DNA from: CAYNLK01 sp964398055
Lineage (GTDB): Bacteria > Chloroflexota > Anaerolineae > 4572-78 > J111
Direction: 5' to 3'
Length of the DNA: 50,740 bases
Assembly: GCA_964398055.1 (NCBI GenBank)
Contig: CAYNLK010000043.1
Coordinates: 1-50,740 of the forward strand
Position 1 is the stretch's first letter, and each line of letters opens with the position of its first letter. Position numbers and translations under genes: made by a program. The notes under the pieces are model-generated. The model was not told the origin of the DNA. It searched no databases and was given only the letters and a program-made list of their open reading frames with translations. This document shows, one piece after another, positions 1-7,791 of this stretch.

Positions 1-67
1 GTGCGCTTCGCGGTCCGTGAAAATCCGTGAGCTATTCTTATTTCCAATAAACTCTTACGAGTTCTGT

Positions 68-172
68 GATCTGCAATCCGAGATTTGCGACTTGCGACTT
101 GGGACCTGCAACTTGCTACCTGTGACTTACTACCTGCAACTTGCGACTTGCTACCTGCAACTTGCAACTTGC
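68..172. repeat. Array of fifteen degenerate 7-bp repeats (array A)
   Basis: Fifteen consecutive heptamers can be read without a slip. The commonest are GACTTGC, AACTTGC and TACCTGC, with consensus NAYYTGC. The array ends 11 bp before the ATG of the ABC ATPase gene. It happens to stay open in that gene's frame, so an ORF finder would extend the protein into a repetitive Leu-Ala-Thr-Cys peptide; this extension is probably not translated. Four other arrays with the same 7-bp period but other sequences lie in this window. Confidence 0.9.
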
Positions 173-183
173 GACGGGATACA

Positions 184-1290
184 ATGCCAGATAAATCAGT
201 CTTGCTTTCAATTCAGAATATTACCAAACGCTTTGGCAACAAGCTGGCGCTGGACCGGGTGAGCGTTGACGTAGCCGCGGGGGAAATCTTCTGTTTGCTG
301 GGGCCGTCCGGCTGCGGCAAAACCACATTGCTGCGGATCGTTGCCGGGTTGGAACGGCCCGACGCCGGCCAGGTGTTCTGCCAGGGCCAAGAGATGGGGC
401 CGATTCCCCCCCACCGTCGCGATTTTGGGCTAATGTTTCAGGATTTTGCCCTGTTTCCGCACAAAAACGTCTTCGATAATGTGGCTTTTGGGCTGCGTAT
501 GCGCCCCAGACTCAAAGATGGGGCTATCAAAGCCCGCGTGCAAGAGATGCTGGCCCTGGTGGGACTGGCCAGCTTTGAAGAACGCAGCGTCAATGACCTA
601 TCCGGCGGCGAGGCGCAGCGAGTGGCCCTGGCCCGCAGCCTGGCTCCTCGGCCGCAACTGCTCATGCTCGACGAGCCGCTAGGGTCGCTGGACCGGGCCT
701 TGCGGGAACGGTTGATGGTCGAACTGCGCGACATTCTGAAACAGGTGGGCGTGACCACCCTGTACGTAACCCACGATCAGGCCGAAGCCTTTGCTATTGC
801 CGACCGGGCGGTGGTGATGCAAGCCGGCCGGATCGAGCAGATTGGTCCGCCGGAAGAGATCTACCGCAGGCCGGCAACCCGCTTTGTGGCCCATTTTCTG
901 GGCTTGACCAATCTGGCTGAAGGACGGGTGCTGGCGCCAGGACGGGTAGCCTCAGCCTGGGGGGAGCTGGCCGCGACCACCCACAACCACCACCATACGG
1001 GCCAGCAGGTCAGTGTGTTGATTCGCCCTGAAGCGGCTACTCTAACCACCCTTGATTCGTCCCCACCCCCTCTCACCGGCAGCCCCAACCGCCTGCGCGG
1101 TCGACTCCTGGATCGCTCCTTTCGAGGCGGGCGCTACCGGATCAAGGTACAACCGGATGTAGGACCGCCGCTCACCTTCGAGTTGACCCGGGCCAGTCCC
1201 CTGGCTATAGCCGTCAATGATCCGGTCACCATCGACTTAGATCCGGCCGGTGTGGTTATAATGACCGGGACTGAAGGAATTCACAACTGA
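184..1290 (+). CDS. ABC transporter ATP-binding protein, PotA/FbpC type with TOBE domain
   Basis: This is the ATPase of an importer; it hydrolyses ATP on the cytoplasmic face of a permease. Seen in the 368-residue protein: Walker A GPSGCGKTT at residues 40-48, Q-loop near Q86, signature LSGGEAQR at 139-146, Walker B LLMLDEP at 159-165, and an H-loop in YVTHDQAEA. The last ~110 residues fit a TOBE domain. The family includes Fe3+, spermidine/putrescine, sulfate and sugar importers, and substrate cannot be read from the ATPase alone. The ATG at 184 was chosen because upstream codons come from the heptamer array and family homology begins at about residue 7. No permease or binding protein is next to it in the window; partners may lie to the left. 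Its stop codon lies inside a 33-bp sequence repeated 89 bp downstream. Confidence 0.85.
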   Translation: MPDKSVLLSIQNITKRFGNKLALDRVSVDVAAGEIFCLLGPSGCGKTTLLRIVAGLERPDAGQVFCQGQEMGPIPPHRRDFGLMFQDFALFPHKNVFDNVAFGLRMRPRLKDGAIKARVQEMLALVGLASFEERSVNDLSGGEAQRVALARSLAPRPQLLMLDEPLGSLDRALRERLMVELRDILKQVGVTTLYVTHDQAEAFAIADRAVVMQAGRIEQIGPPEEIYRRPATRFVAHFLGLTNLAEGRVLAPGRVASAWGELAATTHNHHHTGQQVSVLIRPEAATLTTLDSSPPPLTGSPNRLRGRLLDRSFRGGRYRIKVQPDVGPPLTFELTRASPLAIAVNDPVTIDLDPAGVVIMTGTEGIHN

Positions 1291-1381
1291 GCTGAGTCGT
1301 CCAAATTTTTAGGTGACCGGCACTTTTGAAGTGCCGGTCACCTAATTTAATGACCGCAGTTGAAGGAATTCACAACTGAGC
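1260..1381. repeat. 33-bp direct repeat flanking a palindromic element
   Basis: Positions 1260-1292, the last codons and stop of the ABC ATPase gene, recur with a few mismatches at 1349-1381, an offset of 89 bp. The perfect hairpin at 1309-1345 lies between the copies. The arrangement looks like a small element that arrived with, or caused, duplication of the gene's 3' end. Confidence 0.8.
1309..1345. repeat. Palindromic element, GGTGACCGGCACTT family, copy 1
   Basis: Perfect 17-bp arms (1309-1325 and 1329-1345) enclose a 3-base loop, TTG. The arm core GGTGACCGGCACTT recurs as a full hairpin at 36597-36629, as split arms at 23583 and 23807, and as a single arm near 2081. It lies after the ABC ATPase gene and could act as a transcript end or stabiliser, but no long T-run follows. 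Confidence 0.85.
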
Positions 1382-1456
1382 AGCGGCATTGACACAGAGT
1401 TTAAACGGACGTAAAATGTTTGGATGACTATTTTGGGATAAGTTGGGCCACTAAGT

Positions 1457-1996
1457 ATGCTGCTACCATCATTTGAAGAACAACCGCCCGAAGAACTGAA
1501 GCGAGAGATCATCAGTTGGACAGAGGTTGATAAATTAATTGACCATCTGATCCCTCAATTTCGGGGTGAATTTGATGGGTTATTAATGATTACCAAGGGT
1601 GGCCTGGTGCCCGGCGGCATTTTGAGCGAAGCCCTGGGCATCAAGCACGTACTGACGGCCTCAGTTTACTTTCCCGATACCGTAGATCAGAAATTGGCCT
1701 GGCCGATATTTGTGCAATTCCCGGCCGATACCCTGGTCACCGGTCGCCGGATTTTGGTGGTTGATGACATCTGGGGCAATGGGCGGTCCATTGTGACGGT
1801 GCGGCAACGTTTGAGCGCAGTTGGCTGCGAGTGCGAGACGGCCGTGTTACATTACCGTATCCGCTCAAATCTGTTTCCCAACACCGGCCCGGATTATTAC
1901 GGCGCGGTCACCGATCGGATCATCGTCTATCCCTGGGAGATATCGATGTTTCCCTTTAGACCCAAGCCGGGCACCGGTCCTTTGCCAGTCATTTAA
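1457..1996 (+). CDS. Phosphoribosyltransferase family protein (purine PRTase-like)
   Basis: The 179-residue protein fits the type I phosphoribosyltransferase fold, which moves the ribose-5-phosphate of PRPP onto a base. The PRPP loop is VVDDIWGNGR at residues 101-110, preceded by hydrophobic beta-strand residues, and there is an N-terminal K-G-G-L-V-P-G-G segment at 47-54 like the Arg/Lys-Gly-Gly loop of xanthine-guanine and hypoxanthine enzymes. The acceptor cannot be fixed from sequence. No strong ribosome binding site precedes the ATG. It is a single-gene unit closed by the intrinsic terminator at 2024-2054. Confidence 0.75.
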   Translation: MLLPSFEEQPPEELKREIISWTEVDKLIDHLIPQFRGEFDGLLMITKGGLVPGGILSEALGIKHVLTASVYFPDTVDQKLAWPIFVQFPADTLVTGRRILVVDDIWGNGRSIVTVRQRLSAVGCECETAVLHYRIRSNLFPNTGPDYYGAVTDRIIVYPWEISMFPFRPKPGTGPLPVI

Positions 1997-2023
1997 TGAC
2001 ATTCTCCTTCCGTTAAGAATAGC

Positions 2024-2054
2024 AAGGGTGCTCTCCAGGAAGAGCACCCTTTTT
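2024..2054 (+). terminator. Rho-independent terminator after the phosphoribosyltransferase gene
   Basis: Perfect 11-bp stem, AAGGGTGCTCT at 2024-2034 pairing with AGAGCACCCTT at 2041-2051, with a 6-base loop and a following T-run. Confidence 0.9.
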
Positions 2055-2161
2055 ATTTGGGATTCATGTTAAGTACAAATGACCGGCACTTTAACATTCC
2101 GGCTAAACTGAGCCTTTTTGGGCGAGGTAAGAGAAATTATTAACAGAGATTTAACACAGTT

Positions 2162-2193
2162 TTGACCTGATTCTAACAATCAGTTGATAGAAT
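2162..2193 (+). promoter_or_regulatory. Possible promoter for the ParB-like gene
   Basis: TTGACC at 2162-2167 is followed at 17 bp by TGATAG, or at 20 bp by TAGAAT. The match is moderate. The rest of the 1997-2278 gap holds the terminator and a single GACCGGCACTT arm at 2081-2091, a remnant of the palindromic family. Confidence 0.3.
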
Positions 2194-2278
2194 TTAGCGT
2201 GCAGTTTGAGAATTGTCTGGCTATTGATGAGCCGTATTTCCGGGTGGTCAGACCAATGCTCAAGCAAGGAGGTTAGAA

Positions 2279-3628
2279 ATGTTGACCCCTCAATCGCAAC
2301 AGGAGTTTACCAGAGCTCGCCAGCAAGCCTTCATCGAGGAATGGCTCAGCTATCTGACGGGCCGTCCCAGTGACTTGCTTTCATTTGAAGAAGTAAAAGA
2401 AAAATTAAGATTGCAAGATGCCTCTTACAAAGGGCTGCAAGAGATCGAACTGGATAAGATTGTGGGTAGCACCGGCCGTTATCGCGATTTTACCCGCACT
2501 TTTCTACCCAAAAGTGACCAAACTGCCGGTCGGTGGCGCCGCATCAAGGCTGTGGCCGACGAGCAGGGCTTTCCGCCGATCGAAGTTTACCAGGTAGGTG
2601 AGGTTTACTTTGTGCGCGACGGGAATCACCGCGTCTCGGTGGCCCGCTTGAACGGGGCCAAAACAATTGAAGCTTATGTCATCGAGTACAAGACCGACGT
2701 GCCAATCGACAAGGATGACGATCTGGATGACATCCTGCTCAAGGATGAACGGGCCAGATTTTTTGAGGAGACTCAGCTCGATAAAATTCGGCCCGAGCAG
2801 AATGTCAGTTTCACCGAACCGGGTCGCTACCGGCTGGTGCAAGAACACATCGCCTTCCACAAATATCTCAGAGAAATCGAATGTGGTTGTGAAATATCCT
2901 ATGAGGAAGCCGTGGGCAGTTGGTACGATCACGTTTATATGCCCATCATCAACCTGATCCGCCAACGGGGGGTCCTGAAACATTTTCCAAACCGAATAGA
3001 AGCCGACCTGTATGCCTGGCTGTTGTTACACCGGGCCGAGCTGGAAGACAAATTACATAGCCTGGGCCATCTACCGGACGAGGAACTGCTTGAGGAGGTA
3101 ACCCGAGAAAAAAGCCCCAATCCTTTTGTGCGCCTGATGGGCCTGTTCCAACGCAAACTCAATCTGGAAGAGCTGCCGCTACGGGTGGAACGGGCCAAAT
3201 TTCTGGAAGCGACTCACCTCGATGAAATTCGGCCTGAGCATGACATCAACTGCACCGAGCCGGGCTGTTATCAAGTGGTCAAAGAACATATTGAGGTACA
3301 CAAATACCTGCGGGAAACAGAAGGTAACAGCCCCATATCTTACCAGGAAGCAGTAGCCAGTTGGTACGATCAGGTCTACCTGCCGGTAATTCAACTGATC
3401 CGGGAGAAGAAGGTGTTAGAGCACTTTCCCGACAATACTGAGACTGACTTGTATCTCTGGATTTTATCACGGCGGGCTACCCTTGAGGAAGACAGAGCCG
3501 CCGTTGAGCAGGCGCTGACTGCAAAGATTATCGAGGAGCTGGAGCAGGAATGTCGCTCAAGCTCGATTCTACACCTGGCCCAACATTTCTGGCAGCGACT
3601 CAATCGGCCCTCAGATGCGGCGAGTTAA
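2279..3628 (+). CDS. ParB/sulfiredoxin-fold protein with duplicated C-terminal module (DUF4032-like)
   Basis: Function unknown. Residues 54-137 resemble the ParB/Srx fold: a dialled-in parameter region, then VRDGNHRVSVARLNG at 112-126, which matches the G-N-H/E-R nucleotide- or DNA-handling motif of ParB-like proteins. After it come two copies of a ~100-residue module (158-258 and 305-405). Both share L-D-x-I-R-P-E, T-E-P-G, SYxEAV, SWYDxVY and a final ADLYxW-like helix; this resembles DUF4032 from memory. The linker at 259-304 is charged. A strong ribosome binding site, GGAGG, is 6-7 bases before the ATG. It stands alone, converging on the glycosyltransferase gene. The copies differ at many residues, so the duplication is old. 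Confidence 0.6.
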   Translation: MLTPQSQQEFTRARQQAFIEEWLSYLTGRPSDLLSFEEVKEKLRLQDASYKGLQEIELDKIVGSTGRYRDFTRTFLPKSDQTAGRWRRIKAVADEQGFPPIEVYQVGEVYFVRDGNHRVSVARLNGAKTIEAYVIEYKTDVPIDKDDDLDDILLKDERARFFEETQLDKIRPEQNVSFTEPGRYRLVQEHIAFHKYLREIECGCEISYEEAVGSWYDHVYMPIINLIRQRGVLKHFPNRIEADLYAWLLLHRAELEDKLHSLGHLPDEELLEEVTREKSPNPFVRLMGLFQRKLNLEELPLRVERAKFLEATHLDEIRPEHDINCTEPGCYQVVKEHIEVHKYLRETEGNSPISYQEAVASWYDQVYLPVIQLIREKKVLEHFPDNTETDLYLWILSRRATLEEDRAAVEQALTAKIIEELEQECRSSSILHLAQHFWQRLNRPSDAAS

Positions 3629-3639
3629 CCATTGTCAGG

Positions 3640-3671
3640 GTTGGTGGTGAGCCATCAGGCTCACCACCAAC
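3640..3671. terminator. Hairpin between convergent genes, likely bidirectional terminator
   Basis: Perfect 14-bp arms (3640-3653 and 3658-3671) with loop ATCA lie in the 50-bp gap between the ParB-like gene and the oppositely oriented glycosyltransferase gene. No T-run follows on either side, so efficiency is uncertain. Confidence 0.6.
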
Positions 3672-3678
3672 GGGTTTA

Positions 3679-4956
3679 TCATTGAGTCTCGTAACCGAAC
3701 GTTTGCACCCGGTCAAAGATAGCCAGAATCCGCTTGGCAATGCCGGTCCAGCCAAAATTGCGCCGGGCGAAACGTGAGCCTTCGACCGATAGTTCGTGGG
3801 CCAGGGTGGGATAGAGCATCGGTAAAGCCAACATTGTGCCATACTCGGCCGGCCGGCTGGGGTCGGCGAAGAGGGCCTGGCTGCCAAAGTCAATCAACTC
3901 AGAGAGACCGCCATGCACCGTTACGACCGTGGGGGTACCGCAGGCCATAGCTTCGATAGCCGTCATGCCAAACGGTTCATAGCGTGAAGAGAGGGCAAAC
4001 ACGCCGGCGGCCCGGTAATGATCAGCTAACTCTTCATCGGGTACGTATTGGATCCAATTGACCTTATCGGCCAGGCCAAGCTGGTCGGCCAGGGCTTTAA
4101 GTTCGGCCACCCCCTCATCATCTTGCTTTGAATCCTCACTGCCGATGGCCGCAATCAGCCGGGCATCAGCCACCAGGCTGATGAGCGTGGGCATAGCATT
4201 GAGCAGTAAGTCGTATCCTTTGTTATGGGCCATCCGACCGACCACAAAAACATCATGGACCTTGATGCCATAAGATTCTCGCAACTGCTCTACATCTTCC
4301 TGGCGCATCGGCGAAAAACGATTTTCGTCCATACCGGGCGGGATGACCGTAATCTGTCGTTCCAGGACATCATAATGCTGTTGTAGTAGCTCTGTCTGGG
4401 GTTCGGTTGTGGCGATGATGTGGTCGCAGTTACGGTAGACCAGGAACTCCTGACGGATACGCTCCTCAAAACGATAGGCCCGCTCCATCTCCTGCTCAGA
4501 CATATCGCTGCCCATGTTATGCCTTTTCCACCAACCAAGGGAGTGAGGCGTATGGACGTGCGGAATACCCAGCTCTTCGGCAATTTTTTGACCGGCCCAG
4601 CCCCCATCCCAGTAGTGGGAGTAGACCACACCGTACTGCCGGCCGCGATTACGAATGGCGGCCAGGCAGTTGGTCACAAAATTCCCCAGGTAGTCGTGCA
4701 TATCTTCCTTGCGAATAAACTTTTTGCCGCCAAAAGGGATGCGCCAGACCCGGAAATTTTCATTGACCTCATCGAACTCAGGCTGATCTTCAAAGCGCCG
4801 GGTGACCAGGTCAACATGGTAGCCAAGCCGGCTAAAGCGTTTAGCCAGCTCTAATACATAGACCACCTGACCACCGGTGTCGGGTTTGCCCAACTCCGGT
4901 TCTGCCGCCACATAGCCGTGCACAGAAAACATTAAAATTGCCTTTGATTGGTTCAT
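3679..4956 (-). CDS. mfpsA: GT4 glycosyltransferase, mannosylfructose-/sucrose-phosphate synthase-like
   Basis: Probable synthase joining a sugar nucleotide (GDP-mannose or UDP-glucose) to fructose-6-phosphate. Features: N-terminal HGYVAA then DTGGQVVYVLELA, RRFEDQPEFDEV, HTPHSLG, and the retaining GT-B signature YEPFGMTAIEA with its E-x7-E pair, followed by GTPTVVT and HGGL. From memory this pattern is closest to Agrobacterium mannosylfructose-phosphate synthase; sucrose-phosphate synthases share it, so the donor is not certain and the symbol is provisional. The ATG at 4956 is preferred over the one two codons upstream because GGGAGG is then 8 bases away rather than 2. It is the last gene of a minus-strand group with a phosphatase and a HAD-glycosidase, which supports a two-step synthesis of a compatible solute. 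Confidence 0.75.
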   Translation of the reverse strand: MNQSKAILMFSVHGYVAAEPELGKPDTGGQVVYVLELAKRFSRLGYHVDLVTRRFEDQPEFDEVNENFRVWRIPFGGKKFIRKEDMHDYLGNFVTNCLAAIRNRGRQYGVVYSHYWDGGWAGQKIAEELGIPHVHTPHSLGWWKRHNMGSDMSEQEMERAYRFEERIRQEFLVYRNCDHIIATTEPQTELLQQHYDVLERQITVIPPGMDENRFSPMRQEDVEQLRESYGIKVHDVFVVGRMAHNKGYDLLLNAMPTLISLVADARLIAAIGSEDSKQDDEGVAELKALADQLGLADKVNWIQYVPDEELADHYRAAGVFALSSRYEPFGMTAIEAMACGTPTVVTVHGGLSELIDFGSQALFADPSRPAEYGTMLALPMLYPTLAHELSVEGSRFARRNFGWTGIAKRILAIFDRVQTFGYETQ

Positions 4957-4994
4957 TATCATTACCTCCCAACTTCAAAAACTTATCTCCAACT

Positions 4995-5717
4995 TCACAA
5001 CACCTGCCAAAAACGTAACCCCTCCAGCACGCCGCCGGCATAGGCTAAGCGGGCGTGATAGATGTGTTCGCCCCGGAGTTGTTTTAGCTCCGGCGCAGCA
5101 TTGGCCACCACAATCCCTCGATACGGGGCGACGAACATTTCCAAATCGTTGCCCGAGTCGCCGGCGACCACCACCCGCTCAGGCTGGATCTGCAAGCGCC
5201 GCTGCAAATAAGTAATCACCCTGCCCTTGCCGGCTGTCTGAGGGATGATATCCAGGTTTTTATCACCGGAGAAGATGACTTTGGCCCTTAAAGCCGCGGC
5301 CGCCAGGCGATCCACGATCTGGTTGTGGGCGTCGAGACCCGGAACGTCATAGCTGGCTTTGAGGGGGGTCTGGTACTCAGCGGAATGGGCCGTGAAATTC
5401 ATTTCTGCCATTATCGCCGCAATCCGCGCTCGCGACCAGCCCGGCTGAAGCTGCCGGATGTAGTCCCCTAACGGCTGCCCCGACTGCCCCTGCTCAATTT
5501 CGGTACCCATCGCCCCGATCAGATAGTCAGGCGGCGGCAAGTGGGGAGTGGCGTTTAAAGTTTGGCGCAGGCTGGCGCAGGGTCGACTTGAGTTGTAGGC
5601 AAGAATTACATGTGACGCCGGCTTTAATACCTCAGACAAACGGGCCAAAGCCGCGTCATCACCCAAAAGGGTATCATCCACGTCAGAAACAAACAGCCAC
5701 TGCTCCCCAATTGGCAT
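4995..5717 (-). CDS. HAD-IIB phosphatase, sucrose-/mannosylfructose-phosphate phosphatase-like
   Basis: 240-residue HAD-superfamily hydrolase expected to remove the phosphate from the product of the neighbouring synthase. Motif I is SDVDDTLLG near residue 10 (nucleophile and acid Asp both present), the substrate-handling lysine is in QTPLKASYD, and motif IV is VVAGDSGNDLEMF. The size matches sucrose-6-phosphate phosphatase without a C-terminal extension. Its ATG lies one base after the stop of the HAD-glycosidase gene, so the two are probably translationally coupled, and the glycosyltransferase follows 38 bases later. Substrate assignment rests on context. Confidence 0.75.
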   Translation of the reverse strand: MPIGEQWLFVSDVDDTLLGDDAALARLSEVLKPASHVILAYNSSRPCASLRQTLNATPHLPPPDYLIGAMGTEIEQGQSGQPLGDYIRQLQPGWSRARIAAIMAEMNFTAHSAEYQTPLKASYDVPGLDAHNQIVDRLAAAALRAKVIFSGDKNLDIIPQTAGKGRVITYLQRRLQIQPERVVVAGDSGNDLEMFVAPYRGIVVANAAPELKQLRGEHIYHARLAYAGGVLEGLRFWQVL

Positions 5718-5718
5718 C

Positions 5719-7764
5719 TCAACCTACCTGATCGCTAACGCCGGCGAACCTGTCTTCCGTGAGAGGTTCAAAATCAGCATAGACCAGTCCATGATGCAGA
5801 GCCTGGTAAGCCGCAATATAACTGGCCGAACTCCAGGCCTGATGGGCTTTGCCCATCGGCCGGCCGGTGTGGCCGTGCAACCACTCGTTAAATTCCCATT
5901 CGCCGTAAATCCCCAACCGGCACGCTTCGGCCAGAGCGTTGAGTTCCTGATGGGCCAACTCCAGCCGTTGCAGCTTGACTAAAAAGCGCACCCATAAACC
6001 GCCAATAAAAGGCCAGATACCACCGTTGTGATAATGATCGGGCAGATTAAGAAAGTTGGTTACAAAATAATCTTTCCAATCACTGGCGCCGGACTGAACA
6101 GCCGGGTAGAGGCACTTGACCGGGTAGGGCGCGTTTGCGCCAACTCCCCACAAGAATTGAAAGATTTGTTGCATTTTGTTTTCATCTAACAACCCGGTCA
6201 GGCCAGCCAATAAGTTGGCGTAAATGTCGCAACGCCAGGAGAAGCCAAACGGGCTGATTTGGGCCAATAAATATTGAGCTTCGCCCAGGCTAAACTGTGT
6301 TTGCGAAAAAGACTCCCTGGCTTCGGAGAGTTTTTGGGCGGTGGGCCAGAACTGGCGCACAATTTTTTTACGGATATGCCCGGTCAATTCAGCGTAAGGC
6401 TGCGGGTCGTCACCCATCACGGCCTGAATAACGCTGTAATCCTGGCAGGCCTGGTACCACAACACCTCGTCGTACAGCACATTATAGGAACGGGGAAACA
6501 GGTCCATCCAATCTGAGGACTCCGGAATTTCCAACAGACCGCAATTATTGGAATCGTGCGCTCGCAACCATTGCATCGCCCGGTTGAGGTGAGGGTAGAG
6601 CCTGGTTAGAAAAGCGCGGTCACCGGTGTGAGCGGCGTAACGGCTGCAGCCGATCACAAACCAGATGACCGAGTCGATGGAGGCGATATCGCCGATGCCG
6701 CCATAATCGGGCCGGCCGGTCTTAATCTGGACATTGGCCGGAATTTGACCGCTGTCGGTCTGGTGTTCGGCCATCAGCAAGAGCGTCCGCCGGAAACATT
6801 CGGTGATGTCGGCATCGTTGAGACATAAGCTCCACAAGCCGGTTTTGATGCCATCGCGGCTCCAGACGGCAAAGTAATTTGATTCTTCGTGGGTGAGGGG
6901 ATTATCAACCGGGCTGGCCGCCGAAAAACCCACGGGCGTAAGGTTGCGCCGGAGCGACTCAACGGCGCGCTCCAGCGCCTCCCTGGTTACGTCGGGCCGG
7001 ACGGGCCGGGCTGAAATAAAGAATTTATAATGTTCCAGCCCTTCCAGCAATCCCTCGGCGTAAGTTTTGTGGCTAAAGTAGGCGCGCAGCTCGACTGCCT
7101 TTTTGAGTTCCCGGGTGGCATTGCCGACGACAATCCCGCGGAAGCCGTACTGGAACAGGTCGATATCATTGCCGCTATCGCCGCACACAAAAACCTGGTT
7201 TGGCGTTAATACCAGCGAGTCGACCAAAAACTTGACCGCCGCGCCCATGCCGGCCCGCTCCGGTATAACATCCAAATAGACATTGGCCGAATAAACTAAT
7301 TTAACCGGCAACGGCGCGGCCAGCAGGGATCGGTGCAGTTCAGCCAGATCATTCGCTGAGGCAGCCGGCCAATAATAGCTGACTTTCAAGGGGGTTTGAT
7401 GTTCGGCCGGCTGGAGTTCCAGAAAGGGAGCGGTTTCCGCCAGAAAAGCCACAATCTCATCTCTAACAAAGCCGCTCTGGATATAACGATACCACTCATC
7501 GAGGGGGTATTCGCCGGGTAAGCGGTGGATCTCGGTGCCCACCGCAGAGACCATGTAATCCGGCAGGAGAAGCTGATTGTCTTCAATAGCAGCCAGTTGT
7601 TCGTAAACAGTCTGGCCTGAAACATAGGTCAATTGAAATGTCTCTCTGACCTGCTGGAGCGCCCGATACAGGCGCTGGCGACCGGCCGGATCGCCGCCCA
7701 GCAACGCCCCATCCAGGTCGGCAACCAGGAGGCGGCGTTCATCAAAGGTTGAAAAAAAAGTCAT
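5719..7764 (-). CDS. Fusion of a HAD-IIB domain with an (alpha/alpha)6 glycosidase domain
   Basis: 681 residues. The first ~250 form a second HAD-IIB phosphatase-like domain, with VADLDGALLGGD, QTPLKVSYYW and VFVCGDSGNDIDLF. Motif I has Ala where the family has Thr or Val (D-x-D-x-T/V); both Asp residues remain. Residues ~285-660 look like a six-hairpin glycosidase (debranching or invertase-like clans): SNYFAVWSRDGIKTG, a GDIASIDSVIWF stretch, ESSDWMDLFPRSYNVLYDE, and a C-terminal HNGGIWPFIGG. The acid-rich motifs fit an inverting glucosidase, but I cannot name the GH family. It is first in the coupled trio with the phosphatase and synthase, so a role in making or recycling the same disaccharide is inferred. 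Confidence 0.65.
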   Translation of the reverse strand: MTFFSTFDERRLLVADLDGALLGGDPAGRQRLYRALQQVRETFQLTYVSGQTVYEQLAAIEDNQLLLPDYMVSAVGTEIHRLPGEYPLDEWYRYIQSGFVRDEIVAFLAETAPFLELQPAEHQTPLKVSYYWPAASANDLAELHRSLLAAPLPVKLVYSANVYLDVIPERAGMGAAVKFLVDSLVLTPNQVFVCGDSGNDIDLFQYGFRGIVVGNATRELKKAVELRAYFSHKTYAEGLLEGLEHYKFFISARPVRPDVTREALERAVESLRRNLTPVGFSAASPVDNPLTHEESNYFAVWSRDGIKTGLWSLCLNDADITECFRRTLLLMAEHQTDSGQIPANVQIKTGRPDYGGIGDIASIDSVIWFVIGCSRYAAHTGDRAFLTRLYPHLNRAMQWLRAHDSNNCGLLEIPESSDWMDLFPRSYNVLYDEVLWYQACQDYSVIQAVMGDDPQPYAELTGHIRKKIVRQFWPTAQKLSEARESFSQTQFSLGEAQYLLAQISPFGFSWRCDIYANLLAGLTGLLDENKMQQIFQFLWGVGANAPYPVKCLYPAVQSGASDWKDYFVTNFLNLPDHYHNGGIWPFIGGLWVRFLVKLQRLELAHQELNALAEACRLGIYGEWEFNEWLHGHTGRPMGKAHQAWSSASYIAAYQALHHGLVYADFEPLTEDRFAGVSDQVG

Positions 7765-7791
7765 TTAATTCCGGTTCTCTCCTCAAGAAAT

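Noticed and set aside
85..183. N-terminal extension of the ABC ATPase reading frame
   Set aside because: The 33 extra codons translate the heptamer array and have no family match; ATG 184 starts just before the conserved domain.
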